This document shows, piece by piece, positions 11,255-23,399 of a stretch of DNA of 64,000 bases. The stretch is from Nectonema munidae. Lineage: Eukaryota > Nematomorpha > Nectonematoida > Nectonematidae. Below the pieces are notes generated by a model that was given only the letters and a program-made list of their open reading frames with translations, was not told the origin of the DNA and ran no database searches. The DNA is taken from assembly GCA_030549495.1 (NCBI GenBank), contig JAUIRK010000898.1:868001-932000 (forward strand), given 5' to 3'. Within the stretch, counting starts at the first letter, position 1, and the number at the start of each line of letters is the position of its first letter. Both the position numbers and the translations under genes were made by a program.

Positions 11255-11983
11255 CAGGCCCGTAGCTAGGACTTTTCAATTGGGAGGGCTGGAAAAATTT
11301 TTGGGGGGGGGGGGGGGGGGCTAAAAAGAAATCATTTTAGAGAAATCCTTTGTTTCGTTCATTTGCTTTTTTCCAGTTAGAAAAGCCATTCAAAGTGAAA
11401 GCTGTGTCTCTTTGATTAATTTTGGCAAAAAGTCTACAAGGAAAGCAAAAAGCAGCGTCTTTCATGACTGAGTATTCAAGCCAAGAATATAAATTGTACC
11501 AGTTTTTCTGAAATGAACGTGAATCCAAATTTTTTGGAAAATTTATAATTGGACAGGATCTATTGTCTTTATTCAAATCAGTGATACTATTATCTTCAAC
11601 ATCATTTTCACAACATACTTCTTGATGTTCTTTTCGAAACTTTTTGGCAGGAAGAGAATCAACAATCAATTGTTGATTTAAACTTAAAGCAGGAAGAAAA
11701 CTGAGAAAAATTTTTTTTTCAATTTTTGTTTAAATATAAAAATACTTTTAATATATGAAATTTAAAAAACCGCTTGTAGCCTTTGCAAAACTGTGACAAA
11801 AAAAGATAGTTTTTTAATTAAAAAAGACATGAATAAAAGGTAAATAATATTGGATAAAACCTTAAATACAGTCAGATGTCGCATTAGACAGGGTCATAAA
11901 ATAAAGGTAAAAATCCTATGCTATGAAAACAAAGTTGAAGAAGAAATATATAAGGGGGGCTTTCTATCTTAGTTAGGGGCCTT

Positions 11984-12018
<35 letters not shown>

Positions 12019-12042
12019 TTGCCCTCTCTGTCTACAGGCCTG
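11255..12042 (-). mobile_element. Internally deleted hAT (TTF/ZMYM1 type) with perfect 8-bp duplication
   Basis: The left end is CAGGCCCGTAGCTAGGAC; the right end, reverse-complemented, is CAGGCCTGTAGACAGAGAG. Both sides are flanked by an identical 8-mer, cattgaat (11247-11254 and 12043-12050). Just inside the ends lie a run of 18 G (11303-11320) and a run of 34 C (11985-12018). At 788 bp it is a deletion derivative keeping only the N-terminal part of a transposase (11337-11669). Confidence 0.92.
11337..11669 (-). pseudogene. hAT transposase fragment, TTF zinc-finger type (ZMYM1-like)
   Basis: The minus-strand frame of 110 residues contains FQKNWYNLYSWLEYSVMKDA, then AFCFPCRLF, then AFTLNGFSNWKKANERNKGF. 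This is the TTF-type zinc-finger block of ZMYM1/TTF hAT proteins, with the Cys pair in AFCFPC. The acidic N-terminal stretch (ENDVEDNSITDLNKDNRSCP) is also typical. Nothing of the catalytic RNase H-like core remains in the 788-bp element, so this is a transposase remnant carried by a non-autonomous copy. Confidence 0.82.
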
Positions 12043-12050
12043 CATTGAAT

Positions 12051-13907
12051 TTTACCCTATTAAGTCTCATCTACATTCATTTTTATTAAAACTTATCAAA
12101 ACTTTGATAACAAATTCTTTCTCTAACAATTTACAAAAAAAGAAGAAAATTAGGAGAAAATATTATGTTTTATACTTGAAGCTAACTACTCTTGGCAAAT
12201 AGACTGGCATGGTCTTATACTTTGTGAACAATGGAGTCTTTGATGCCGGTGAAATAGCTAGCAGAGAATTAAAACTTGTGTAATATCATTTTTATATTAA
12301 GTGACTATCTTAACAAAGGTCTAAATGTGGAATAGCAAAGTTTCACCAATTATGTTTATGTTAGTTAGTTTATTTAATTGCTTAATTAGTTAGTTAATTA
12401 TTTACTTAATTAATTAGTCGTTTGATGAGTTAAGATTTTAGGCATACTGTCTAATCGGAAAAAAATATTTGTCTTAAATATATCTGGCAGGCATTTTTAC
12501 AAGGGCCGGTATTGTTGCACTATCCGTGCACAAGTTGAACAGATTAGTGGAAACTAATCTATCTATACAAGTAGATTTAGTGGAGAAAATTTTAGCGAAT
12601 TAGAGAAGGATTAGTATTTTGTGACATGTCAATCTAGCAAGAGAGGAAAAAACAACATGGTGAGTTTCTCTATGCTCCTCTATATACTTCGAGTCGCATT
12701 ATGCGTGCACAATTCAATTTTTGGTGCATTTCAAAAATGGATTTGCATATTTTTCTGAAGAGATATTTGACGTCAATCTGTTGGTCTTTTGATTGCTGAT
12801 ATATAAAAGACAAGCGAATGAAGCCAGCAAATGCTCGATTGAATGTAGAAACGAAATTGAGTATTACCTGTAATTTTAATCTCTCTCTGTTGAATTTATA
12901 AATGTGCTAACCATATCTCGGTGAAGAAAAATATTTTGGACTAAGTGTGGAAAAAATGGTGTTTGTTGAAGATATCACCCCTGAGCAGCTCTCGTTACCC
13001 AAAAAATTGTGTTCCATCTGTTTCTTTGAGGGAATCTCTCTCTTCTTGCTCAATTTTTTCCTCTTTATCGCTGTTTGTTGAACTCAGGTGTTCAGATGAC
13101 TTTGGGAAAATCTTCTGAACCAAAATTTCCCATTCAAGACTACTTGTTTGAAAACTTGAAGAGTTTATTGTATAAAGAGAACAAGGGTTAGAAAGATTGA
13201 TTGGATGGAATAAAAACTTTCACTACCCAAATTGTGTGTTTTCAGTCAAAACAAAGTATTCACTACTCTTATTTATTTGGAAAAAAATCTCGCTGTATTG
13301 CATTTTTTGAAGGCAGAGTGAATTTGTTTCAAGTATTGGAAAGCATTAACATATTGTAAATTTTAAACAAATTTTTTTGTCCTTGGAATTAATGAGAAAG
13401 CCATTTTTCAACTCTTTCGTTGGTCTCATAAATCAGGCATATTGCATCTCAAATGTATAAGCAGAAAATCGACAGAACAATTGCTTTATCAATGTTTTCT
13501 AAAGACACGGCATAATCATAAGGCTAATACAATCAAGATTTCCGTCTCTATTTATATCTTATGTAAAAATAAGGATAAATTCTGATTGAATGAAACTATG
13601 TCCCCTTAGTACAGTTGACGCCATAAAGTTCAAAAAAATCTGACAAAAGTAACCTTTCATGTTCTCCATAAAAAAAATTAAAACAGGAAATAACTCCAGC
13701 TGATTTGATGTGTTTTTAATTCTTGTAAAAATATTGTATTGTGATTGTTTTGGCAAATTTCTTCGAACCTCTCCGTCTTTGTAGCATAGTAACTAAATAT
13801 TTCCTCATTTCTTGATTATTATTGAAGTATATGTAAATAATATAGTTTATAGTGCTTCAATTGTTTCTAATAAAATTAAATAAACAAATCATATGTGAAC
13901 AATGTAG
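12051..13907. other. Gene-free AT-rich DNA
   Basis: No gene or element is supported. A less AT-rich patch around 12640-12860 has TGCGTGCAC, TTTGCAT and TGACGTCA-like words and may be regulatory. Confidence 0.3.
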
Positions 13908-14108
13908 ATGGCGTTAATTTCGATTTTTCTAATTAGTTTTTGGTATTTAACAAGGTTAATCATTTTTTATTTGTTTCATCCAATAGTACACAAAAAATAT
14001 CAAAATACATATTAGTCTTAATATGGGTTAGGTATTTTTATTATCACTAAATTAAGTTTGAAGATTTTGCTTGTCACAAAAAGCTCTATTACGTCCTTCT
14101 AAGGTTAA
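13908..14108 (-). mobile_element. Terminal fragment or MITE of the local piggyBac family
   Basis: Read on the minus strand it begins TTAACCTTAGAAGGACG then TAATAGAGCTTTTT, matching the left end of the piggyBac at 41176. About 200 bp in from that end both carry TTAACGCCATCTA, at the same spacing. The opposite terminus was not found, so this could be a truncated copy. Confidence 0.6.
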
Positions 14109-17100
14109 AAGTACTACTTCTCCATCCAATCCTTCTTTAAGGTTGATTGATTTATTAAATTCTTTTTGCGCATTTACTCTTTACTTCGAGATACATATTC
14201 TAAATATATATTATCAAAAGGTAACTTTCAATTCTTATTTGGTAAACTGAATTATCGTGTAACAAGAGAAAATTCGGTTGTTAAATTGTCGAAAAAAGAA
14301 TTCATGACTTTGTTTATATAAAAGCATAAAAAGTTAAATGGTAGGCTTTCAAAATTTAGTTTTAATGAAGTATATTTCAATTTTTGTATATTAAACAAGT
14401 GAACAGTAATCAAAACATTAATTAAAGTCTTTGCTATTTTCTTGAAAAAAATTAGTTCCCCCTCTATAAAAATTTCCTGGATACGGCACTGCTTGCTTCA
14501 TCCTCGCTTACAAGATTGACATATCGCAAAATACGATCAACGAAAATATGTGAAATTTAAAACAATTATATATAAGTTATGTAATATACCCCTAAAAAAA
14601 TTTGTAATGCCCATAACATACGCATTAAAACTTTTCTTGCGAAAATACTGAACAATCTTCATATTTCCTTAATTTTGACTTTATCAAATTTGAGCACTTG
14701 TCATGAAGAAGAAAAAGATTCAAAATTAAAAACTCTTTTTTTCTCGCATTTTTCCCTTGAAAATGTTTTTTGTTGAGCTGTGGACGAAAACGGTCCTGCC
14801 TGCACTTTAAGTTAAATTCGCTCTATATTTAGCGATTCCAACAAATTTAAATATAAAATGGAAGGATAGAAGAGAGATTAATGACAATGAAACAGGGCAG
14901 ACACATTGACGTTTAAAATCATTAGAGGATATTAATTATTTATCAATACTAGCGCTAACACAATGAATTTAAATGAAATCTTCGACAAGGTCACTTTTAT
15001 TCTAAGTCTGCTAAATTTATCAAATCTGGAATCAGGCAAGACACAAAGCCATCTTAACTTAACATGTCATTTTAAAGAGTGAAAATTACATTATTAACTC
15101 GCTTCCAGACACAAATCTATACTAATACTCTTCTATATCTTGCGTAGTCTAATAGCAAAAAAGCACGATTTCTTGTACTCCCTAAAGGCTTTGTTTTAAT
15201 GCAAGGATTAATCACAGTCTGTTTCATCACTTAATCGCAAAAGAAGCATTCCACAAACAATATACGCGAATCTGATTCTTAGAATCTGCGCGCCAAAAGC
15301 CTAATAGCAAGAAGTGCATGCGCGCCACGCGTTTGTAATTAAATGTATCTGGCTTGTTCGCGTTGCTGGATTCTTTTTTGAAGATCATCAAGATGTACCA
15401 ATGAATGCGTGTTATCGATCGTGGCTATGAAAAAAAGGAATTCCACTCATCCAATCACTCACTTCAAAACTAAATTGCATTATATTCGAAAAATAAATAA
15501 AAAGTAAACATGTTATTTTTGAAATATAAACATTATAGAAAAGGTATAAAGGCGAATATTTATATAAATATAAAATATAATTTTATATAATCAAATTATT
15601 TCTATAATTTTATAGAAATAAAAAATAATATAATATAATAAAAAATTATAATAATAATTTAATAAAATTATAGAAAATATAATATAGATTATAATATTTA
15701 TTTTTTATATAATCAAAATTATTTCTATAATTTTTCGAATTTATTATATTCGAAAAATAAATAAAAAGTAAACATGTTATTTTTGAAATATAAACATTAT
15801 AGAAAAGGTATAAAGGCGTACAAGAAAGTCAAGGTCGGTGGTGAGAATTGTGGGGCGCAATTAGATAGGCGATATTGGGGTCCCTGCTTTACAAGAGTAA
15901 AATTGTATCCATGTTTATTTTTGGAACAGTATGTTCGTCTTTAACCACGAAATAAATAAATAAACGCATTAAATGCTTGTATATGATATGCGAAAATTTA
16001 ATTTATATGTTTTAAAGAAAATCACTAAACAGATATACTGCTTATTAAGACTTTTTTAGCTTCTCTATTTGCAAAATTTTACTAGTTTCATGATCAATAG
16101 TTTTAAGAATTTCATTTTCGATTGAGTACCCAAAAGGCTTCAAATAGTAACTCTGTTACTGCTGTGTGACGCTTCTTAAAGTGTGCTGTCCAATTTGATC
16201 AAATGGGTCGAATCGACTTAAAACCTGCCCTGATGAAAGCTTATAATTTAACAAGTAGCTGACATGCTAAACATTTAACTAAATGAATTAATTTTGACTA
16301 ACTACTTTTTTCATCTTTTTTTTTATGATCTACTTATCAATACATTTTTTGGAATGGTTTAAATGACTTTTTTGTCGCCAGATGGCTTATTGTTTCAAAC
16401 ATACTGCCTTGGTCAAGTAGTGCTGGATTTGATCGACTATACTGACATTTTTATCTTCTGTCGAGTTATTGAGGAATATTTTTTCACTGAATGCTATACG
16501 GACAACTAAGAAATTTTAATGCCAGTTTTAGCAAATTAAGAATCTTTTCCTAAGTTTGTCCTTCTTCGTCATCCACCTTTCAATTCTTGTTTTTATTGAT
16601 CCTAACAATTACAAAATTATGTTAGAATAGACTCAATTGAATGTGCTATTGAGTTGAAACTAATTATATTAAACAGACAAAAACATAAAATACGCATCAT
16701 CAAATTTCTGATTCAAATCCGTTGTTCACCCATTTAGTTTCTTTAGAGCTTAATCAAGTGGTAGTACCAGTTGTTCCTTTTGGTATAATATTTAGTAGTT
16801 AACAACTTAATAAGTATAAACATGCATTCTTTAACGGTGAAATACCTTAACCCGTGTGTTCTGATCGTGGACCTAGACTATTTCTGGATTTTAAAGTACT
16901 TTTATATCAAATTACCTTATCTCTATTTATAAGTTGAAATCCGTTAAAACGATAAAAAGTTTTATATCAAATATTTAATCTCATCTGCTTTTTCTGGGAC
17001 AAAATGGATCATAACCATATGGCGACCAGAATTTATAAGACTAATCATCTGCTTTCTTTTTCGATGAAATTTTATACATTTAAAGTAGAGGATTTTCAAT

Positions 17101-17946
17101 TCCTGGAGACTAGTCGTGAAAGGCTTACTCTATTACTCAAATTCTTTCTTCAGCGACAAGATTCTTAAGATAAAGATATAACGGAACCAATCGCATTCAT
17201 ACAAATCGGCATGTTTACCAAATCATCTAAATTCTCTTACAACCATAATGGATTTTTGCGTTTAAATAACATTACGTAAATGTTAAGGAATTGATTGACA
17301 TGCGTAATATAGATTTCAGTGATGGATTTAGATAGAAAATTTAGAGTGGGTTGGGATGCTCGAGCATGAAAAAGAAGAGCTTTAAATTTTTACAACATCT
17401 GAAGATCCTGTATATCTTTTTATTACATTCATTTCGAAGCTTTCTTAAAGTACGCTGCATGCGACAAATCCAGATCCAAGTAAAGAACCCTTTCCGTTAT
17501 TTTTAGATTTGTTGGTTTCCCAGAATCTATCTATTTGTTTGTCTTCCTTTGTCAATATTACTGCTTATGATTGTGATGAAGGCGTTATGGATTCAAGATT
17601 CAAATTTTCATTATACAAACATGACTGATAAATATTTCAAGAATAGGAGGCTCTGACGATAATATCTCATTAAGAACTTGGGAGTCTGATTTAACTGTGC
17701 AATTTGTTTTCCAATTAAGATTATAAGTTCATTGTTGCTTCTAAAAACGTCCAAATGGAGTAAAATTTTGAAACGGCATCAATACTTGAAAAATTAGTTT
17801 GTTTTAAATTTCAAAACTTTGAAGTCAGGGCATTTATAAGTGTTCAGTTTTTGTCCTTTATGGGCAAATTTGCCAAATAAATCGTTTCTTTTAAATAACT
17901 CCCTTATAAGCTAACTGAATAGTTAAATAGATAAAACACACGAAAA
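14109..17946. other. Gene-free DNA
   Basis: No coding region is supported. A hAT right end (reverse complement CAGTGCCGTATCCAGG) finishes at 14492 without a visible partner. A GC-richer patch with TGCATGCGCGCC lies at 15280-15340. A 76-bp direct repeat is listed separately. Confidence 0.3.
15479..15818. repeat. 76-bp direct repeat around a very AT-rich core
   Basis: Positions 15479-15554 and 15743-15818 appear identical base for base (both start ATTATATTCG and end AAGGCG). The 188 bp between them are almost pure A+T and contain two copies of a TATATAATCAAA phrase. A segmental duplication is the simplest reading. Confidence 0.75.
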
Positions 17947-18561
17947 GTATACGATTTTTAGTTCTATTTTGTTCTTTTAAAATTCTATTTTCTCCTTTTG
18001 GTGGTATTCAATTTGGTCTTTTTGCAATTCTATTTTGTCTTTTTGCAGTTTTATTCTGTCTTTTTGCATTTCTATTTTGTCTCTATGCAATTCTAACTAG
18101 CGGGTGTTTTTTGAAATAATTATTAGTCAATTAAAAAGATTTTTTAGCGAAGAATTATTAGAGCATCCATAGGGAAGAATAATATTCCATAGCTGCGCAC
18201 AGACGGTGAGGATAGTCACGATCGGGAATTGAACCAGACCATCTGGATCAAGACCCTACGCTCCTACCACTAGGCCACCTGAGGACACTATTTGCTAAAT
18301 TAAAGTGCACAGTTTTTTAATTAAAAAAGGAAATAAAAAATAAAATAAATATTGAAGAATCAATAAAATTTGTAAAAATTTAGAAAATTTAATATAAAAA
18401 TAAAATTAAAAAAGAGTAAATAAAAATGACACATCAAAACAATATAAACATAAAATCAAAAAATTGAATTCAGATAGAATTGCAAAATGACCGAATAGAT
18501 TTGCAAAAAGATAAAATAGAATTGCAAAAAGGCAAAATAGAATTAAAAATGGTATATATAC
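17947..18561. repeat. Foldback element with 21-bp heptad-coding arms (copy 2)
   Basis: The left arm (17947-18100) has about seven tandem units related to TTTTTGCAATTCTATTTTGTC. The right arm (about 18470-18561) is the inverse, with GACAAAATAGAATTGCAAAA-type units. Read outward, the right arm codes (K)DKIELQ, KGKIELK then MVYIL; the left codes NKIELK then IVYF. The outer ends are GTATAC and GTATATATAC. A tRNA-derived SINE (18170-18286) lies between the arms. The flanks show no clear target duplication. Confidence 0.65.
18170..18286 (-). repeat. tRNA-derived SINE (head type C)
   Basis: On the minus strand from 18286 it reads GTCCTCAGGTGGCCTAGTGG, with A box TGGCCTAGTGG and, about 45 nt on, B box GGTTCAATTCC. 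This is a tRNA-like pol III promoter, but the acceptor stem does not close as in a true tRNA. Unrelated sequence with CCGTCTGTGCGCAGC follows as body. The 3' end is approximate. Confidence 0.6.
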
Positions 18562-18801
18562 TTTGAATTTTTAAGTTAGGGCTAAATGTGAATGATATGA
18601 TACGTCTTTACTGAAAAAAAATTTCCTTGTGATTTTTATTATCAATGAACAATCTAAAGATTTCCTTTAGATTAACATGTTAAAAAAATTATTTAACATG
18701 TTAAGACCAAGGATCTAGCGAGTTCATAAAAAATAAGTTTTTAAATTTTGAAGGGGTAACTGGTTTATGATGTGCTATAAACATGATTTTGCTTTTAAAA
18801 C

Positions 18802-19713
18802 AGTCCTCGAACATTTCGCCCCATTATTTTCATAAGACAGTTCTTCCCATGGACAAATCGCCCTATTATTTTCATAAGACAGTTCGTCCCATGGACAATT
18901 CGTCCCATTATTTTCATAAGACATTTTGTCTCATGGAGAATTCACCTCACTATTTTCATAAAACAATTTGCCCCATTATTTTCATAAAATAATTCGCCTT
19001 ATAATTTTCATAAGACGATTTGCCTCATGCTCAATTTGCCCCATTATTTTTATAAGAGAATGAATGCGCTCTATTATTTTTATAAAACCTCTAGTCCTTT
19101 TATCTTCATAAGACAATTAATTCTTTCCATTAAAAATTTGCTCTATTTTTATATTACAATTCTTGCAATAGACAATTTACTCTATTTATGCAGATCAATT
19201 AGCACTATTCTTTTATAAAACCGTTTTTAAATTTTTTTTTGACTCTTTTTACGCTTTTTTGATAAGACTATTATTCATAAAAACGGTTTGGCATATAAAC
19301 GTTTTGCCTAATATCACAACTCATCTCAATAAAAATAGCTATATTTTAATTCACACACATACCGCTTACCGATAAAAATATTATTCTTTTCTAATTCCTA
19401 AATTGAAAAATATATTTAGCGGCCTAGTTTTGATATTTTTTTATGTCTCACTCTACTGTCATTTTTCATTTTTATAAATTCTTTTTTTTCTTTATATATT
19501 TATCAAATAGGACAATTAATCATTTTTATTTATAATTATTTAAAGTGATAAAAAAAAATAAGAGATAAAATGATTAATTTGAAATAATTTAATAGAGATA
19601 AAATAAACAAGAATATAAAATTTTTTAATAATTTTATACATATAATAAACAAAGATGGATGAAACAAATAACCTATGAGACAATTTGTCTATGGGGCGAA
19701 ATGTCTGTCGACC
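18802..19713. mobile_element. Foldback-like element with tandem-phrase arm and 8-bp duplication
   Basis: The left end reads AGTCCTCGAACATTTCGCCC; the right end, reverse-complemented, reads GGTCGACAGACATTTCGCCC. The flanking 8-mers are tttaaaac (18794-18801) and tttataac (19714-19721), seven of eight identical. The left arm (18814 to about 19230) is a degenerate tandem array of phrases such as ATTTTCATAAGACAGTTCGT, CCCATGGACAA and TTCGCCCCATT. In one frame this reads as a repeated HYFHKT.. peptide, which I take to be incidental. Confidence 0.65.
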
Positions 19714-22039
19714 TTTATAACTATAGAAAGTGATTCACTCAAAAATATTTTAGTGCTCCTTGCAAGAGAAAAACAGAGAGAGTGGGCATGACATAGACCT
19801 TGAATTAGTGTGAACTCTTGAAAAAGTCGATTTAGTTCTTAGAACCAATTTTGCAGGCTCGATGACTTTAGTTTTAACTTTTATTTCTTTGGGGAAGAAG
19901 GGGTTTGTATTTTGATTTGTGGTATGCAAAACATTTTGAGATCTTGGATAAAAATGAATAAGGAGGGAGAGAAGCTGACAGATCATTCTATTAAATAGCT
20001 AATAAAGGCCTCTCTCGCCTGGCTGTAGTTAGATGCCGTTAAATATGGATGAGGAAGGAAAAGCGATTCAGCCATTATTATTGATAAGGTTTTGTCATGA
20101 TATTACTTGATAAATTTAATTAAACTGTAAAAAGGTCACTTTTCATTAAAAAGATAAAAATTCTTCAAAGAAAGCTGGCTATACATGAATTTGAATTCGC
20201 ATGGACTCGATACTGCAATTTTGATCTCAGCACAGCGAAAAATTGTATCCTATAGTTCAAAGGCACCAATCAAGCCAAGAGTATGGTAATGATGCCAATA
20301 TTACGCTCATTATCCAACCCAGGCCATGAATCAACTCTTTCAATACGATTTAATAAACGAATTTGCTAAATTTATCGTTGGTCAAAAATTAGTTTTAACG
20401 TAAAAGCAGGTGAATTTGGCTCGAGACATGAGATCAAGCTGATTTTTACAATTTCTAGAAAATTTATACGAATATTATTTTGGTCAAAATTTCTCGTCCT
20501 CCCACTGACAAACCTATTTTATTTTGGAAACTCCCTCTGTTTCAAATTCTTGGCCACACCACTCTTTCCCGCACTCCAATTTTTTGATGAAAGCCAAAAA
20601 TGATGCAAGTATTTGTTGGACTAGTTGAACGAGTTAGTTTTTAAATTGATATATAGTTTTGTATTTATATGTCTTTATCTCAGTTGTGTTATTAATCTCT
20701 GTGTTGTTCAGAAATAAAAAAAATCCAGTTTGTGTGCTTTTTAATCATGCAACAAGTTCATAAAAGTAATTTGTCACTTTAAATCGATTTTCCTTCTTCA
20801 TATAAATCGTTTTGCTCTCTCATCTTTTCTCTATTTTCATTTTATGTTAATTCTTTTCCTTAAAATCAAATTAAAATTGTTCTGTCACTTTGCATGACGA
20901 AAATTTCATTAGTTATTTGAGCATTGATTGCTTTTATGCAGGGTGGGTGATCCAATATTGTAAATCTATCTCTATCCAAAATTTCCTCATTTAAATTAAT
21001 ACCACTCCCCCTTTCCAACCCATATCTCAGTGAATAAACTATAAAAATGACACGGCTTAATATATCTTTATATTAGTTAAGTTTTTTAATTTGTGTATTA
21101 TATGTTAAAAATATCACTAAAACCCAAGGACAGCGCCTTAAAATCCATTGTCGCTGGAAAATTGGGTCTCTTATATAAGCAGCGTTGCATTCTATGATTT
21201 CATTAAATAAGTGTTTTGATCGATGATTTAACAGCGCTCATTTGCATTCGCCAAACATTGATTTCGTTTGTGATAATGTAAATCGCGTATTGAGTTTTAA
21301 TACATTGTAAAAAAAATTTACTTGAAAAATCCTTATATATACATTGAAGAGAAAGTGACATCTTCTTGGAAAAATTATCGCCCGAAAATATGGTATATGT
21401 ATTTTTAGGTTTAGGTTTTCAAAAAAGCACAATAAGTGCGAAGCAGAAATTCGAGGTTTTGGTTGTTATCAAGATGATTTTATTAGCAGGCATTTAAGTG
21501 CAAAAATCAGAAGTATCACACCACTTCGGTAAAATGAACAGTGGAATGGAATCAGCGTTGTTTTTTTTCCTAAAAATTTGGAAATGTTCATTTTAAAACA
21601 GGAAACCTTGTTTTTAAAAGGTGGGGCGGAAGTGGGACTTTTTTAAACAGAATTCTCTTTTTCAATCTTTTATATTATCTTGAACTTTCTGTTTGTATGC
21701 TTTGTTAAAACAAAATTTCGAGTTAAATTGTAACATCCTTTTTTATCATAGAAAAGATTTAATGCTAAGAAACGTATAAACGTGTGAATAATATTGAAAA
21801 AAGTTATTTAGAACAAATGATAAAAATTTAATTTTTCCCTCCCCTGTATTTTTCAATGAAAAAAGCTCTTGCTTTTTCTAATCATTCTTTCTGATTTTTT
21901 TATAAAGTCAAAATCAATTTAACGATTTGTGCTACAAAAAATCGTTTATCGTTGAATAGATTCAAAATGAATGAGCTATGAAACGATAATAATCAAGCTC
22001 GTAGACACGAACACGATGACATACCTGAGATCTACATTC

Positions 22040-22600
22040 ACTATAACACCTGCACTTCTACTTATAGAATCGAGTAAAAGGCATAAACACTGTTCCTGCG
22101 CTGCTCTGCAATGCGCGCCCTAATAGTGTGCATGCATGAATGCGCGATTGAATGAGAAGCCAGGCTATTTGAAGCACAAAACCAATCGCCTCTAAGAAAC
22201 AGGCCACTTAGCCTGGACATGCTACTTCCATTAATTAAAGTGGAATCGATTTGAGGCAAGGACAAGAGGAATCGGAGACTTCTTCTCTCCAAAGCTACGC
22301 TCAGCACTCTCACCAACAAACACTTCAAAGTGCTCACTCGAAAAGGTATGAGCTGTGCTCTTTGCTCACACTTACTATTTAGTCTTCGTTTCGAAAGTTG
22401 CGCTGCATGCAACCATTGCTTCGCATTTATGCATTTCAAAAAAAGCGTGCTTTTTATACCTGCGTCGGCAGAAAGCACACGATGGAGGCATTGGGTATTC
22501 CAGACATTCTTTAAAATTTTTACATTTAAAGAAACACTAGGATGGCATTTGGCACATATTTTGCTGTCGAATTCAAAGCCTCGATAATGCATTATGATGG
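22040..22600. other. GC-richer island, possible regulatory DNA
   Basis: Compared with its surroundings this stretch is rich in GCGC, TGCATGC and GAATCG words (for example AATGCGCGCCC and TGTGCATGCATGAATGCGCG). Both strands have ORFs of 85-176 codons, without family signature and overlapping each other, so they look like by-products of fewer A/T-rich stops. A promoter, enhancer or noncoding first exon is possible. Confidence 0.3.
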
Positions 22601-23399
22601 CACAGAAAAAATCATTATCTATGGACAGGACTTCGGAGCCGGAGCTGAAAATTTTTTTTACTAGGAGCCAGAATCACAAATTACAAAAAAAGCGGCTCCC
22701 TGTGTATACCCAATCGTATAATTCGTGATGCATGAAAAGCAAATATATAACCTTGAAATATAAATAAAATCAGTTTTAGTTCACGTTCATATTCTATTTG
22801 CAGAGAATAACATATTCTATTTACAGAGAAATGTTTTATATATTAATTATAATACATAAAATGTCGGAGCAGGAGCCACTGTTGAGGTCAATTATAAATT
22901 ACAAGGCTCAAATTACAATTATGTCGCCATTTTATAAGGGTTAGGGTTAGGAAGTGGAAAAGTGGAAGGGTTAGAAAAGTGGCCTAACCCCAACCCTAAA
23001 TATTTCTTACTTTCATAATAATTTAGACCTGATAAATAAAAAAAAGACGCCATCTTTGGAAAATGGATTTGGAGAGACACTGCTACTTTTGATTCCCCAT
23101 TAGATACGCCACTGATTCGTTATGGCCTTTTTAATTGTCAAGGGAGGGCAGAGTAATTAATCTCTTTGATCTAAATAGACAAAAAATTTTAGTAATTTTT
23201 CATTTTTAACTAATCAAATTGCGGTAGAATCAAACCAATTATTTTGAACCTTTTTTGAATAAATGTTCTCTATTCAAATGAACTGCGCAAAAATGTCGGA
23301 TGTGATTGGCTAAAATTTAATCATTTTTAATCATTCATTCGCATATATTATATTTAATATATACGATCTAAGTGAGTAACCCGGTATAAATGGTATTAA

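Noticed and set aside
18783-18992. ORF with repeated HYFHKT peptide
   Set aside because: It is the translation of a DNA tandem array inside a foldback-like element and starts outside the element boundary; no sign of a protein.
22062-22592. 176-codon minus-strand ORF and overlapping plus-strand ORFs
   Set aside because: The frames overlap on both strands in a GC-richer island, have no domain and no splice context; fewer A/T-rich stops explain them.
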